A DNA stretch of 64,000 nucleotides, from positions 1,860,001-1,924,000 of the forward strand of contig NZ_BMFT01000001.1 of NCBI RefSeq assembly GCF_014639155.1, written 5' to 3'. Positions 7,140 to 14,648 of the stretch are shown here, one piece after another. Origin of the DNA: Paenibacillus segetis. Lineage in GTDB: Bacteria > Bacillota > Bacilli > Paenibacillales > Paenibacillaceae. The position numbers were made by a program, and so were the translations under genes. Every line of letters begins with the position of its first letter. Positions within the stretch are counted from its first letter, which is position 1. The notes under the pieces are model-generated. The model saw only the letters and a list, made by a program, of their open reading frames with translations. It did not search any database and was not told the origin of the DNA.

Positions 7140-7649
7140 ATGAAAAAAGTGTTAGTCATTGGTTGCCCCGGATCTGGCAAGTCAACTTTTTCTTCAAGAC
7201 TTAGCAAAGAATCAAACATACCTGTAATTCATTTGGATTCATTTTACTGGAAACCGGGATGGATCAGTTGTAGTAATCAGGAGTTTGATCAAATACTTAG
7301 GGATTTATTACTTCAAGAAACATATATCATGGATGGGAACTATTCAAGGACAATAGATTACAGAATATCTTTCGTGGATACTGTTTACTTTTTTGATTTT
7401 TCACGATATCTATGTCTTTATCGGGTAATAAAAAGGAGAATTTTGAATCATGGTAAATCCAGAGAATATATGGGGAAGGATTGTCCGGAAAGTATTGACT
7501 ATGAATTTATTAAGTCCGTATGGAATTTTAGGAAAAATCAACGAATGCAAATAATTAATGTATTAGATAAGTACAAGAAAAGTAAGAATATTGTTGTTTT
7601 CAGAAAGCCGAAAGAAGTAATTAACTATTTTAAAAGCTTTTCCAAGTAA
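7140..7649 (+). CDS. P-loop kinase, topology-modulation (FlaR)/adenylate-kinase-like
   Basis: 169 residues from the ATG at 7140, preceded by GGAGGA at 7131-7136; the frame open from 7095 lacks a signal and begins inside the site. Walker A GCPGSGKS is at residues 8-15. The signature HLDSFYWKPGWI, then YIMDGNYSRTIDYRI and FFDFSRYLCLYRVIKRRI, marks the family often annotated as 'DNA topology modulation protein FlaR', in fact adenylate-kinase-like small-molecule kinases of unknown substrate. It is a single-gene unit between sites F and G. Confidence 0.85.
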   Translation: MKKVLVIGCPGSGKSTFSSRLSKESNIPVIHLDSFYWKPGWISCSNQEFDQILRDLLLQETYIMDGNYSRTIDYRISFVDTVYFFDFSRYLCLYRVIKRRILNHGKSREYMGKDCPESIDYEFIKSVWNFRKNQRMQIINVLDKYKKSKNIVVFRKPKEVINYFKSFSK

Positions 7650-7663
7650 ATCGAAGATCTGTA

Positions 7664-7797
7664 ATCATCTAACATCGTTAACCCAAATTAATGAACAATA
7701 TAAAATTTCTGAGAATATGACATATGGAGAAGTTTTTACATTACTAGGCAATGAATAAGATATAGGATGGACGTCGCGAATACAACAACGTTATAGG
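7664..7797 (+). repeat. attC-like site G, right arm clear, left arm doubtful
   Basis: Right arm 7775-7797: inner box GCGAATAC, spacer AACAAC, outer box GTTATAGG, almost identical to the right arm of site A. CATCTAACATCGTTAAC at 7666-7682 may be a diverged left arm, but the inner box does not match and a coding fragment lies between. The last site of the array, followed by the EamA gene. Confidence 0.45.
7690..7758 (+). pseudogene. short C-terminal gene fragment
   Basis: The frame NEQYKISENMTYGEVFTLLG ends at a TAA at 7756-7758 and has no start. The 'I.E.MTY.EV..LLG' pattern is the helix-loop found in the C-terminal part of the stalk-domain protein at 46066 (IKEGMTYDEVVKIFG), a module common in Firmicute lipoproteins. 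It sits between the kinase gene and the right arm of site G and is probably the tail of a lost cassette gene. Confidence 0.35.
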
Positions 7798-7980
7798 AAG
7801 TCGGCGTGATTGAAAAAGGACCATAAAAAAGTTCTCATCTATCGTGCAATAATCCAGGAGTTGAATTGAGTTTAGGTGTATTAGGAATCCAAAATGATGA
7901 GGAATACACTCAAGAATGAGTTTTGATTCAGTAGGCTTAGGTTACTTTCGGTCTTATTAGTAGAATAGGAGTAAAATGAA

Positions 7981-8841
7981 ATGTGGGTATTATTTGCATT
8001 TAGTTCTGCACTCTTTGCTGGGATCACAGCGATCTTAGCGAAAATAGGGATTAAAAATACGGATTCAAATGTAGCAACGGCTATTCGAACCATTGTTATA
8101 TTGATTTTTTCATGGTTAATGGTATTTGTAGTAGGTTCTTTTGACAATATTACAGCGGTGAGCACCAAGACACTTATTTTCCTTGTGTTATCGGGAATGG
8201 CAACAGGAGGTTCCTGGCTTTGCTATTTCAAAGCTCTTCAATTGGGAGATGTTAATAAAGTAACCCCCATTGATAAATCGAGTACGGTGCTGACTATGAT
8301 TTTGGCATTTATCATTCTAGGTGAAACATTAACCGTAATCAAGGTTTTGGGAATGGTAGCTATCGGAGTTGGTACCTATTTAATGATCACAAAAAAAGAA
8401 GTTGCGAAAAAAGCTGTTAAGGCAAAGGGATGGATGTTCTATGCGATCCTATCAGCTGTATTTGCAAGCTTAACTTCTATTCTTGGCAAGATTGGAATTG
8501 AAGGCGTAGAGTCCAATCTTGGAACAGCGATTCGAACGATAGTGGTTCTTTTTATGGCATGGATTGTTGTATTTGCAACGAAGAAACAGGACGAAGTCAA
8601 ACAAATAGATAAGAAGAGCTGGTTATTTATTTGTCTCTCTGGAATCACGACGGGACTTTCGTGGTTGTGTTATTATAAAGCACTCCAAGATGGAGAGGCG
8701 AGTATCGTAGTCCCCATTGATAAACTGAGCATTTTAGTTACGATTATGTTTTCATATTTGTTCCTAAAAGAAAAATTAACAAAAAAATCTTTCTTAGGTT
8801 TGATTGTAATTGTAGCAGGTACAGTAACACTGTTGATATAA
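7981..8841 (+). CDS. EamA/DMT family transporter
   Basis: 286 residues with ten predicted membrane segments in two homologous halves. The duplication is plain: SALFAGITAILAKIGIKNTDSNVATAIRTI versus SAVFASLTSILGKIGIEGVESNLGTAIRTI, and WLCYFKALQLGDVNKVTPIDK versus WLCYYKALQDGEASIVVPIDK. It belongs to the drug/metabolite transporter superfamily; substrates range from amino acids to drugs and cannot be predicted. The ATG is nine bases after TAGGAG. It lies after the last array site, so it may be the final cassette gene or the first gene of the flanking chromosome. A small hairpin (AATATTCC / GGAATATT at 8853-8872) follows. Confidence 0.9.
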   Translation: MWVLFAFSSALFAGITAILAKIGIKNTDSNVATAIRTIVILIFSWLMVFVVGSFDNITAVSTKTLIFLVLSGMATGGSWLCYFKALQLGDVNKVTPIDKSSTVLTMILAFIILGETLTVIKVLGMVAIGVGTYLMITKKEVAKKAVKAKGWMFYAILSAVFASLTSILGKIGIEGVESNLGTAIRTIVVLFMAWIVVFATKKQDEVKQIDKKSWLFICLSGITTGLSWLCYYKALQDGEASIVVPIDKLSILVTIMFSYLFLKEKLTKKSFLGLIVIVAGTVTLLI

Positions 8842-8965
8842 AAATCGTCCTCAATATTCCTTTGCGGGAATATTCCCTTTGTGGTATATTTAGTTTAGCA
8901 AGAATACAACCTACAAACACTGAACGAAGTACGTGTATTATTTCATCAAGAAACGGATGATAACA

Positions 8966-9292
8966 ATGAATACTAACGTCATGAGTGCTTTGGCAGAGCC
9001 TAACCGTATGCAAATAGTTGAGCTTTTGCTGGAATGTCCGCTCACCGTTGGAGAAATCGCAGAACGGCTGCAACTACGCCAGCCGCAAGTATCCAAGCAT
9101 TTACGTGTTCTAAGTGAGGCAGGGATCGTGGAGGCCAAAGTAGACGCGAATCGACGGATCTATAGGTTGCGACCGGACCCTTTTCTAGAGTTGAACGATT
9201 GGCTTGAGCGCTATCGCGTTATCTGGGAGAATCGGTTCGACCGACTGGATGACTATTTGCAGAAGGTCCAGGACAAGGAAAAACGTAGCTGA
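8966..9292 (+). CDS. ArsR-family winged-helix repressor
   Basis: 109 residues from the ATG at 8966; the frame is open from 8933 but the upstream ATG gives an atypical N-terminus. It is a compact winged helix: ALAEPNRMQIVELLLECP, LTVGEIAERLQLRQPQVSKHLRVLSEAGIV as the helix-turn-helix, and VDANRRIYRLRPD as the wing. There is no cysteine metal site of the ArsR/SmtB type. This is the subtype that controls a neighbouring AHSA1/SRPBCC gene, as seen here, with the next gene starting 53 bases downstream. Confidence 0.9.
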   Translation: MNTNVMSALAEPNRMQIVELLLECPLTVGEIAERLQLRQPQVSKHLRVLSEAGIVEAKVDANRRIYRLRPDPFLELNDWLERYRVIWENRFDRLDDYLQKVQDKEKRS

Positions 9293-9345
9293 ACGCTGCA
9301 TCAGGTCTAATTGGACCAAGAAATGAAATCGAGGAGGAAGTTAAA

Positions 9346-9864
9346 GTGACAAATCAAATGGTTTCCAAGGTTGAGGGCAATGTGCTTATTTTAGAGCGTG
9401 AATTCAATGCCCCTCGTGAACTTGTTTTCCAAGCATTCACGCAAGCAGAACATCTAAAGCAATGGTGGGGGCCGAGAGGCTGGACGATTCCGGTATGCCA
9501 TGTTGATTTTCGTGAAGGCGGGGTTTGGCATTATTGCATGAAGTGCGAGGACAAGAACTTGGGAGAATTCTATGGTATGGAATCATGGGGTAAGGCAGTT
9601 TACCATGAAATCGTCGTGCCGGAGAAGATTGTGTATGTGGATTATTTCTCTGATGCGGAGGGTAACGTGGCGGAGGATATGCCGCAAACGCTCGTGACGC
9701 TGACCTTCGTTGAGACGGATACGGGAACAAAGATAATTAACCGTGGTGAATATGCTACACCTGAAGGGTTAAAACAGGTGATGGATATGGGCATGCTGCA
9801 GGGCATCACAGAAACATGGGATAGACTAGTTGAGCATTTGGAGTCGATCCAGAAGGACATTTAA
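9346..9864 (+). CDS. SRPBCC / AHSA1-type protein
   Basis: 172 residues from a GTG at 9346 with a strong GAGGAGGAAG just upstream. The START-like helix-grip fold is recognisable from LILEREFNAPRELVFQAFTQAEHLKQWWGP, EGGVWHYCMKCEDK, KIVYVDYFSD and the C-terminal helix GMLQGITETWDRLVEHLES. Such proteins bind hydrophobic ligands; in ArsR-AHSA1 pairs they usually serve in resistance to or sensing of small compounds. It is likely co-transcribed with the ArsR gene and followed by a good terminator. Confidence 0.9.
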   Translation: MTNQMVSKVEGNVLILEREFNAPRELVFQAFTQAEHLKQWWGPRGWTIPVCHVDFREGGVWHYCMKCEDKNLGEFYGMESWGKAVYHEIVVPEKIVYVDYFSDAEGNVAEDMPQTLVTLTFVETDTGTKIINRGEYATPEGLKQVMDMGMLQGITETWDRLVEHLESIQKDI

Positions 9865-9934
9865 GGGAATAATTCGAAACTAAACGGGATCACTTGAAAA
9901 ATCATTCTCTCAGTTCGTCAATAGAGTTTCATTA

Positions 9935-9967
9935 GAAAAAGGCTGCCCATAAAGGCGGCCTTTTAGT
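9935..9967 (+). terminator. rho-independent terminator after the ArsR/AHSA1 pair
   Basis: AAAAGGCTGCC, loop CATAAA, GGCGGCCTTTT: a GC-rich stem with a U-tract, seventy bases after the AHSA1 stop codon. Confidence 0.8.
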
Positions 9968-10031
9968 TTGTGCTATTATTAATAGGATTAAGTACACGAT
10001 ATGAGTACTAAAAATCCCCGAGTTATTCCAT

Positions 10032-10778
10032 TTACGATTGATACAGCCATATCCCTGAGACCGTCATTATCGCCGGCAATGCAGCTTCATCCACTGCGAC
10101 ATTGTCATACCATCCGCCCACGGCAAGGTTGAGCACCAGATAAAAGGGCTCGTCAAAGGGTGTTATGCCCGGTTGAAGACTACGCTCGGCGAAGCAATGT
10201 CCATCTACCAGCCACCTTATGGAGTTGGCATCCCATTCCAATGCGTAATCATGGAATTCGTTAATTGTTCCGTTTTCAAGTTGATAGGAGAACTCATCGG
10301 TGATTTTATGGTCCCAATCCTTCCCGTAATGCAGCGTTCCAGAGATATGCTGAGGTAGACGCCCTTTAGCTTCCATGATATCGATTTCGCCGGAAGCGGG
10401 CCAAGGACCGTAAGCCTGTTCCTGCGGGAGTAACCAGATGGCAGGCCATACGCCCTGTCCTACCGGACACTTTGCACGTACGATTAGCTTACCGTAGCAA
10501 AAGGAAAGGTGGTCCTTTGTGTCCAAACGAGCCGAGGTATAGGCAAAAACCCGCCCGTCCTGTTCGATAGTCTCGCGACGCGCGCATAGGTTTAAGCCAA
10601 ATTCATCGATATACAGGTTATTAGCATGATCCGTATAAAACTGCTGTTCTCCGTTGCCCCAACCCGGGCATATAGGCTTACCATTGTTATCAAGCAAGTC
10701 GTTGCCAAGACGAATGTTCCATTCGCTCAAATCGGTTTGGCTATTTAAAAAATTCTGCTCCCATAAAAGCTTGTTCAT
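10032..10778 (-). CDS. GH16 endo-beta-glucanase (laminarinase/licheninase type), cytoplasmic
   Basis: 248 residues from the ATG at 10778, ten bases after AAAGGAG; the GTG at 10787 is too close to that site. Glycoside hydrolase family 16: the catalytic motif GEIDIMEA lies at residues 130-137, with Glu131 as nucleophile, Asp133, and Glu136 as acid/base. WPAIWLLPQ, HDYALEWDANSIRWLVDG and FYLVLNLAVGG are further family marks. The one-residue insertion pattern fits laminarinase-like beta-1,3 glucanases better than lichenases, but this is not certain. No signal peptide, so it acts inside the cell, probably on oligosaccharides imported by the divergent ABC transporter. Confidence 0.9.
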   Translation of the reverse strand: MNKLLWEQNFLNSQTDLSEWNIRLGNDLLDNNGKPICPGWGNGEQQFYTDHANNLYIDEFGLNLCARRETIEQDGRVFAYTSARLDTKDHLSFCYGKLIVRAKCPVGQGVWPAIWLLPQEQAYGPWPASGEIDIMEAKGRLPQHISGTLHYGKDWDHKITDEFSYQLENGTINEFHDYALEWDANSIRWLVDGHCFAERSLQPGITPFDEPFYLVLNLAVGGWYDNVAVDEAALPAIMTVSGIWLYQS

Positions 10779-10878
10779 TCTTTGCACACTCCTTTCATTT
10801 AATCACAGCATACTTAATTCTAGCGCCCGGTCAACCAAATCTAAAAAATTGGGATAGGGTCAAAAATCATGGCCTTTT

Positions 10879-10926
10879 TTTTCTATACCTATTTTCATAC
10901 GATGAAAAGGAAGGAGGTATAGAAAA
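10879..10926 (+). promoter_or_regulatory. leader hairpin enclosing the ribosome binding site of the ABC transporter operon
   Basis: TTTTCTATACCT at 10879-10890 is perfectly complementary to AGGTATAGAAAA at 10915-10926, which covers half of the Shine-Dalgarno sequence (GGAGG at 10913-10917) and the A of the start codon. Inside, TTTTCAT (10892-10898) pairs with ATGAAAA (10902-10908) around a three-base loop. The fold would hide the ribosome site, suggesting translational control. Divergent promoters for the GH16 gene and the transporter must lie between 10790 and 10880. Confidence 0.5.
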
Positions 10927-11846
10927 TGTTCCAAAATAGGACAGGACAAATAAAGACATTTTTTAGACAATGGCAATTGCAAAGCATGGTAATCCCAGGC
11001 ATTATCTGGATGATTATTTTCTGTTATCTCCCCATGCTTTGGTTGATCATTGCATTTATGGACTTCAGCATCGCGAGGCCCATGCTGGAATCACCCTTTG
11101 TGGGACTGAAACATTTTCAGGCCTTTTTGACAGATGACCGGTTTTGGCGCTCGATCCGCAATACCTTGGGGATGAGCAGTATCAAGCTGGTGCTAGGTTT
11201 TCCAATCCCTATCTTATTTGCCTTGATGCTTAATGAAATAAGAAGCATTCGATTTAAGCGTACGGTACAAACCATTTCGTACCTACCGCACTTTATTGCC
11301 TGGACGATATTTGGCGGCATCATGCTCAATTGGCTGGGCGAGGGTGGTATGATCAACCAATTGATGATGGCACTTGGACTCCAGGAGCGAGAAATTCTGT
11401 TTAATAGCGAACCTTCATACTTTTGGTGGATTACCTATTTCTCCGATACGCTAAAAGAAACCGGTTGGGGTGCCATCATTTACATAGCTGCAATGGCCGG
11501 TATTGATCCGGGGTTATACGAAGCTGCGGAGCTTGATGGAGCAAATCGCTGGAAGCGTATGTGGCATATTACCATTCAGAGCATTCGTCCAACCATCGCC
11601 ATTTTGTTTATCCTCGCGGTCAGCGGGATACTCGGCAGTAACTTTGAGCAAATCTTTATGTTGAAGAACAACATGAACCTGAAGATGGCGGAAAGTTTAG
11701 ATTTGTATATCTATAACATGGGCTTGGTATCTGGGCGCCACTCCTTCTCAACTGCCGTTCTGTTTGCTCGCTCCATTGTGGCACTAGGGTTGTTGTTTCT
11801 GGCTAATTACACATCCAAAAAGCTTACGGGCGATAGCATTTATTAA
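10926..11846 (+). CDS. oligosaccharide ABC transporter permease, LplB/YteP type
   Basis: 306 residues, six membrane segments. The EAA loop that contacts the ATPase is EAAELDGANRWKRMWHITI, typical of the MalF side of carbohydrate importers. MVIPGIIWMIIFCYLPMLWLIIAF at the N-terminus and YNMGLVSGRHSFSTAVLF near the end match the LplB/YteP subgroup, which works with an orphan-binding protein and a shared multi-sugar ATPase encoded elsewhere (MsmX type); no ATPase gene is present here. First gene of an operon with the partner permease 18 bases downstream. Confidence 0.93.
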   Translation: MFQNRTGQIKTFFRQWQLQSMVIPGIIWMIIFCYLPMLWLIIAFMDFSIARPMLESPFVGLKHFQAFLTDDRFWRSIRNTLGMSSIKLVLGFPIPILFALMLNEIRSIRFKRTVQTISYLPHFIAWTIFGGIMLNWLGEGGMINQLMMALGLQEREILFNSEPSYFWWITYFSDTLKETGWGAIIYIAAMAGIDPGLYEAAELDGANRWKRMWHITIQSIRPTIAILFILAVSGILGSNFEQIFMLKNNMNLKMAESLDLYIYNMGLVSGRHSFSTAVLFARSIVALGLLFLANYTSKKLTGDSIY

Positions 11847-11864
11847 AAGGGGGAGGGCAGAACC

Positions 11865-12749
11865 ATGGATAGACGCAGAAGATTTCAACGCATCGGATTA
11901 TTTGAAGTGTGTAATACCCTGCTGATGTTGGCGGTTTGCTTTATAACGCTGTACCCGATGTGGTTTGTACTCGTAAACTCGCTCAATTCGCCACAGCAGG
12001 CCATGCTGGGAACGGTCAATTGGTTTCCAAAGGAATTATCGCTAGCTAGTTACAGTGTTGTGTTAAATGATAAAAGTCTGATGCACGGTTTTTACATAAC
12101 CACGCTACGTACGGTGATTGCGACAGTGGTGCATGTGTTGTTTACCGCCATTGTGGCATACGGATTGAGCAAGTCCAATCTGGTTGGCCGCAAGGTGTAT
12201 CTCAAAATCGCCTTGATTACGATGTTATTTTCAGGCGGGTTGATTCCCACTTTTATCCTAATGACAAAGCTGGGCCTATACAATAATTTTTGGGTATTCA
12301 TCATTCCTGCCATGTACAGCTTTTTCAATATGGTTATATTCATGAGTTTCTTTCGTACCATCCCCGACAGCCTGGAGGAATCTGCGAAGGTAGATGGCGC
12401 TTCGGATTATGGCGTCTTGTTCAGGATTGTATTACCCAATAGCATGGCCGTAATTGCCACCATAGCGCTATTCTCAGCCGTCTATAATTGGAATGATTAT
12501 TACCAGGGCGTAATTTACATCCGCTCGCAAGACCTGTTGCCGATGCAAACAATTCTATACAAAATCATTGCGGAGAACTCCATGTCTTTCATGCAACAGC
12601 AAGCTATGGCACAATTCGGCGCAAGACTACCTGGTAACTCTATCAAGTTTGCATCCATGATGGTGGCCACGTTACCTATTCTGGTGTTCTATCCCTTTAT
12701 TCAGCGCTATCTGGTCAAAGGCGTGATGATTGGTGCTATTAAAGGGTAA
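11865..12749 (+). CDS. oligosaccharide ABC transporter permease, LplC/YtcP type
   Basis: 294 residues, six membrane segments. EAA loop EESAKVDGASDYGVLFRIVLP. The starting segment FEVCNTLLMLAVCFITLYPMWFVLVNSLN, QDLLPMQTILYKIIAENSM and the ending FIQRYLVKGVMIGAIKG are diagnostic of LplC/YtcP permeases. Pairs with the upstream permease. RBS GGGGGAGGG precedes the ATG. Then 91 bases to the binding-protein gene. Confidence 0.93.
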   Translation: MDRRRRFQRIGLFEVCNTLLMLAVCFITLYPMWFVLVNSLNSPQQAMLGTVNWFPKELSLASYSVVLNDKSLMHGFYITTLRTVIATVVHVLFTAIVAYGLSKSNLVGRKVYLKIALITMLFSGGLIPTFILMTKLGLYNNFWVFIIPAMYSFFNMVIFMSFFRTIPDSLEESAKVDGASDYGVLFRIVLPNSMAVIATIALFSAVYNWNDYYQGVIYIRSQDLLPMQTILYKIIAENSMSFMQQQAMAQFGARLPGNSIKFASMMVATLPILVFYPFIQRYLVKGVMIGAIKG

Positions 12750-12840
12750 GTGTTATACGATTCTCTTAGCTATCGTTTAGAGAAACGTATGAGACGTATA
12801 TACAAAAATACAGCAGTAGCAAAGAAAGGATGATCATGCA

Positions 12841-14508
12841 ATGAAACGTAACTTCATCAAGCAAGGCATGGCCATAGTTCTAGCAGGAATCCTGACGCTA
12901 GGGTTGGTCGCGTGTAACAGTTCTAGTTCTGTAAGTGAAACTAAACCTACCTCAGAGCCTGCGGATAGTACGCAGCAACCGACGAGTGAATTAACACTGA
13001 ACCCAGATGAGCCTGCATGGAAGCTGGATACCAGTCCTGTGGACTTAACATGGTTCGTAGGCGCAAACTGGTATGCCCACACCTGGGGGGAAAGTTTGAC
13101 CTCCAAGTATGTAACGGAAAAAACAGGCGTCAACATCAAACTTGAAGTGCCCTCGGGCGAAGCAAATGAGCATATTACCCTGATGATGACCTCAGGAGAG
13201 TTGCCGGATTTGATTTCGATGGGCTCGTGGGAAACCGCTGTCAAAAAGTTGTGGGAAGGCGACCATGTGTATGCCTTGAATGAATTGGCTGAAAAGTATG
13301 ATCCCTATTTCTTCAAGGTGGCGGGTGACGGTACACTGAAATGGTATCGTCAAGAAAATGGCAATACTTATGGCGTTCCGAATGATTCTTACAGCCCCAA
13401 CCTGATGCATGAAACTGGCATGACAGCCGCCAACCAAACCTTTTTAGTAAGAAAAGATCTGTATGAGGATATGGGCAAACCGGACTTAAGCACCCCAGAG
13501 GGCTTTCTGGGTGCACTACAATTATTAAAGGATAAGTATTCCGAATATAAGGGCCAGCCTATCAGCCCCTTCTTTGCACAGGGGAATGTTCCTTACGGGA
13601 TGACCGAGTACCTGCATAATCTACTGGCTGTTCCATATGAAAAGGACGGCAAAGTATACGATCGCTTTACCGATCCGGATTACATCACCTGGCTGAAAAC
13701 CTTCCGCACTGCTTATGAGCGTGGGCTGATTAATGTAGATTTTCTAGTGGATTCTGATAGTCAAGTAGAGGAAAAAACGAATAACGCCCGTTATTTTATG
13801 CAGATTCGCGAGTGGACTGGCATGACTGCTGTCAACCCTTTACTAGCCGCGAGTGGTAACCCAGATTCTTACTACATCGCAGTGGATGGACCGCAGAACA
13901 GCAAAGGTGATAGCGCCAAACTGTTCCCCGGCAACATGGACGGCTGGATGGTTACGATGATTAGCAAATCTACCAAAAACCCTGAACGAGCAATGCGCTT
14001 TTTGACCTATCTGGCCAGTGAAGAAGGCCAAAGGGATCTATTCCTTGGCAAAGAAGGCGAAACGTGGGACATGGTGGATGGCAAGCCGCAGTTGAATGCT
14101 GAAATGATAAAACTGTCAGAAACCGATATTGAGAAGATGGAAAAGGAATACGGTATCATGGATACCTACTGGATGATGAGAAACCCTGTAATCATCAATC
14201 AGTGGAGACCAGAGAAAGCTCCTGTCATTAAGCAAATGGAGGAATTCTCTAATCTACAGGCCGATATTGACAGCGGCCTTTACAAAGGCTTAGATCCACT
14301 AGGTGATTCTGAAGTGGCGGTAGCCTGGTCACGTATTTCTCAAAATTGGGAGGAAGTGATGCCGGAGCTGATTACCGCGAAGGATGAAGCGACTTTTGAT
14401 AAAATATTTGAGAGTTTCCTTGATCGCCGGGAAAATTACGGCTTTGACAAGGTGATGGAATACCGCCAAACCGAACTGGATGTTCGAAAAGCTAAAATGG
14501 CGGAATAA
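12841..14508 (+). CDS. extracellular solute-binding lipoprotein of the ABC transporter (LplA type)
   Basis: 555 residues. Lipoprotein signal: basic MKRNFIK, hydrophobic stretch and lipobox LVAC with Cys25 as the lipidated residue, followed by a Ser/Thr/Pro-rich linker (residues 26-52). The mature part is a large family-1 binding protein (TWFVGANWYAHTW, DLISMGSWETAVKKLW, GNMDGWMVTMISKSTKNPERAMRFLTYLASEEGQ). At about 55 kDa it matches LplA-like proteins that bind oligosaccharides. Given the GH16 enzyme across the divergent promoter, a beta-glucan oligosaccharide is the most likely ligand. Confidence 0.92.
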   Translation: MKRNFIKQGMAIVLAGILTLGLVACNSSSSVSETKPTSEPADSTQQPTSELTLNPDEPAWKLDTSPVDLTWFVGANWYAHTWGESLTSKYVTEKTGVNIKLEVPSGEANEHITLMMTSGELPDLISMGSWETAVKKLWEGDHVYALNELAEKYDPYFFKVAGDGTLKWYRQENGNTYGVPNDSYSPNLMHETGMTAANQTFLVRKDLYEDMGKPDLSTPEGFLGALQLLKDKYSEYKGQPISPFFAQGNVPYGMTEYLHNLLAVPYEKDGKVYDRFTDPDYITWLKTFRTAYERGLINVDFLVDSDSQVEEKTNNARYFMQIREWTGMTAVNPLLAASGNPDSYYIAVDGPQNSKGDSAKLFPGNMDGWMVTMISKSTKNPERAMRFLTYLASEEGQRDLFLGKEGETWDMVDGKPQLNAEMIKLSETDIEKMEKEYGIMDTYWMMRNPVIINQWRPEKAPVIKQMEEFSNLQADIDSGLYKGLDPLGDSEVAVAWSRISQNWEEVMPELITAKDEATFDKIFESFLDRRENYGFDKVMEYRQTELDVRKAKMAE

Positions 14509-14525
14509 TGCCCATATCATGATTG

Positions 14526-14551
14526 ATACCGGCTACCGACAGGGTGGCCGG
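14526..14551 (+). terminator. intercistronic hairpin between binding protein and sensor kinase genes
   Basis: ACCGGCTACC, loop, GGTGGCCGGT forms a stable stem 18 bases after the binding-protein stop. It has only a weak U-tract, so it is a partial terminator or an mRNA 3' stabiliser that keeps transporter mRNA levels above those of the regulators. Confidence 0.5.
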
Positions 14552-14648
14552 TATTATCTACTTTTCTTACAAGTTAACAATAACGCCTAGCTACCTATCA
14601 GCCGGTTTTCTAAATATGATATATTACAGAGGTGGGGAGGGCATTTAA

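Noticed and set aside
1204..8000. Classical mobile integron
   Set aside because: No integrase gene (intI) or attI-like site is in the window, and the right boxes (GTTAT.., GTTAGCT) do not match GTTRRRY exactly. Only an attC-like array is claimed.
9437..9730. Arginine/proline-rich minus-strand frame opposite the AHSA1 gene
   Set aside because: Antisense shadow of a clear family gene; no ribosome site.
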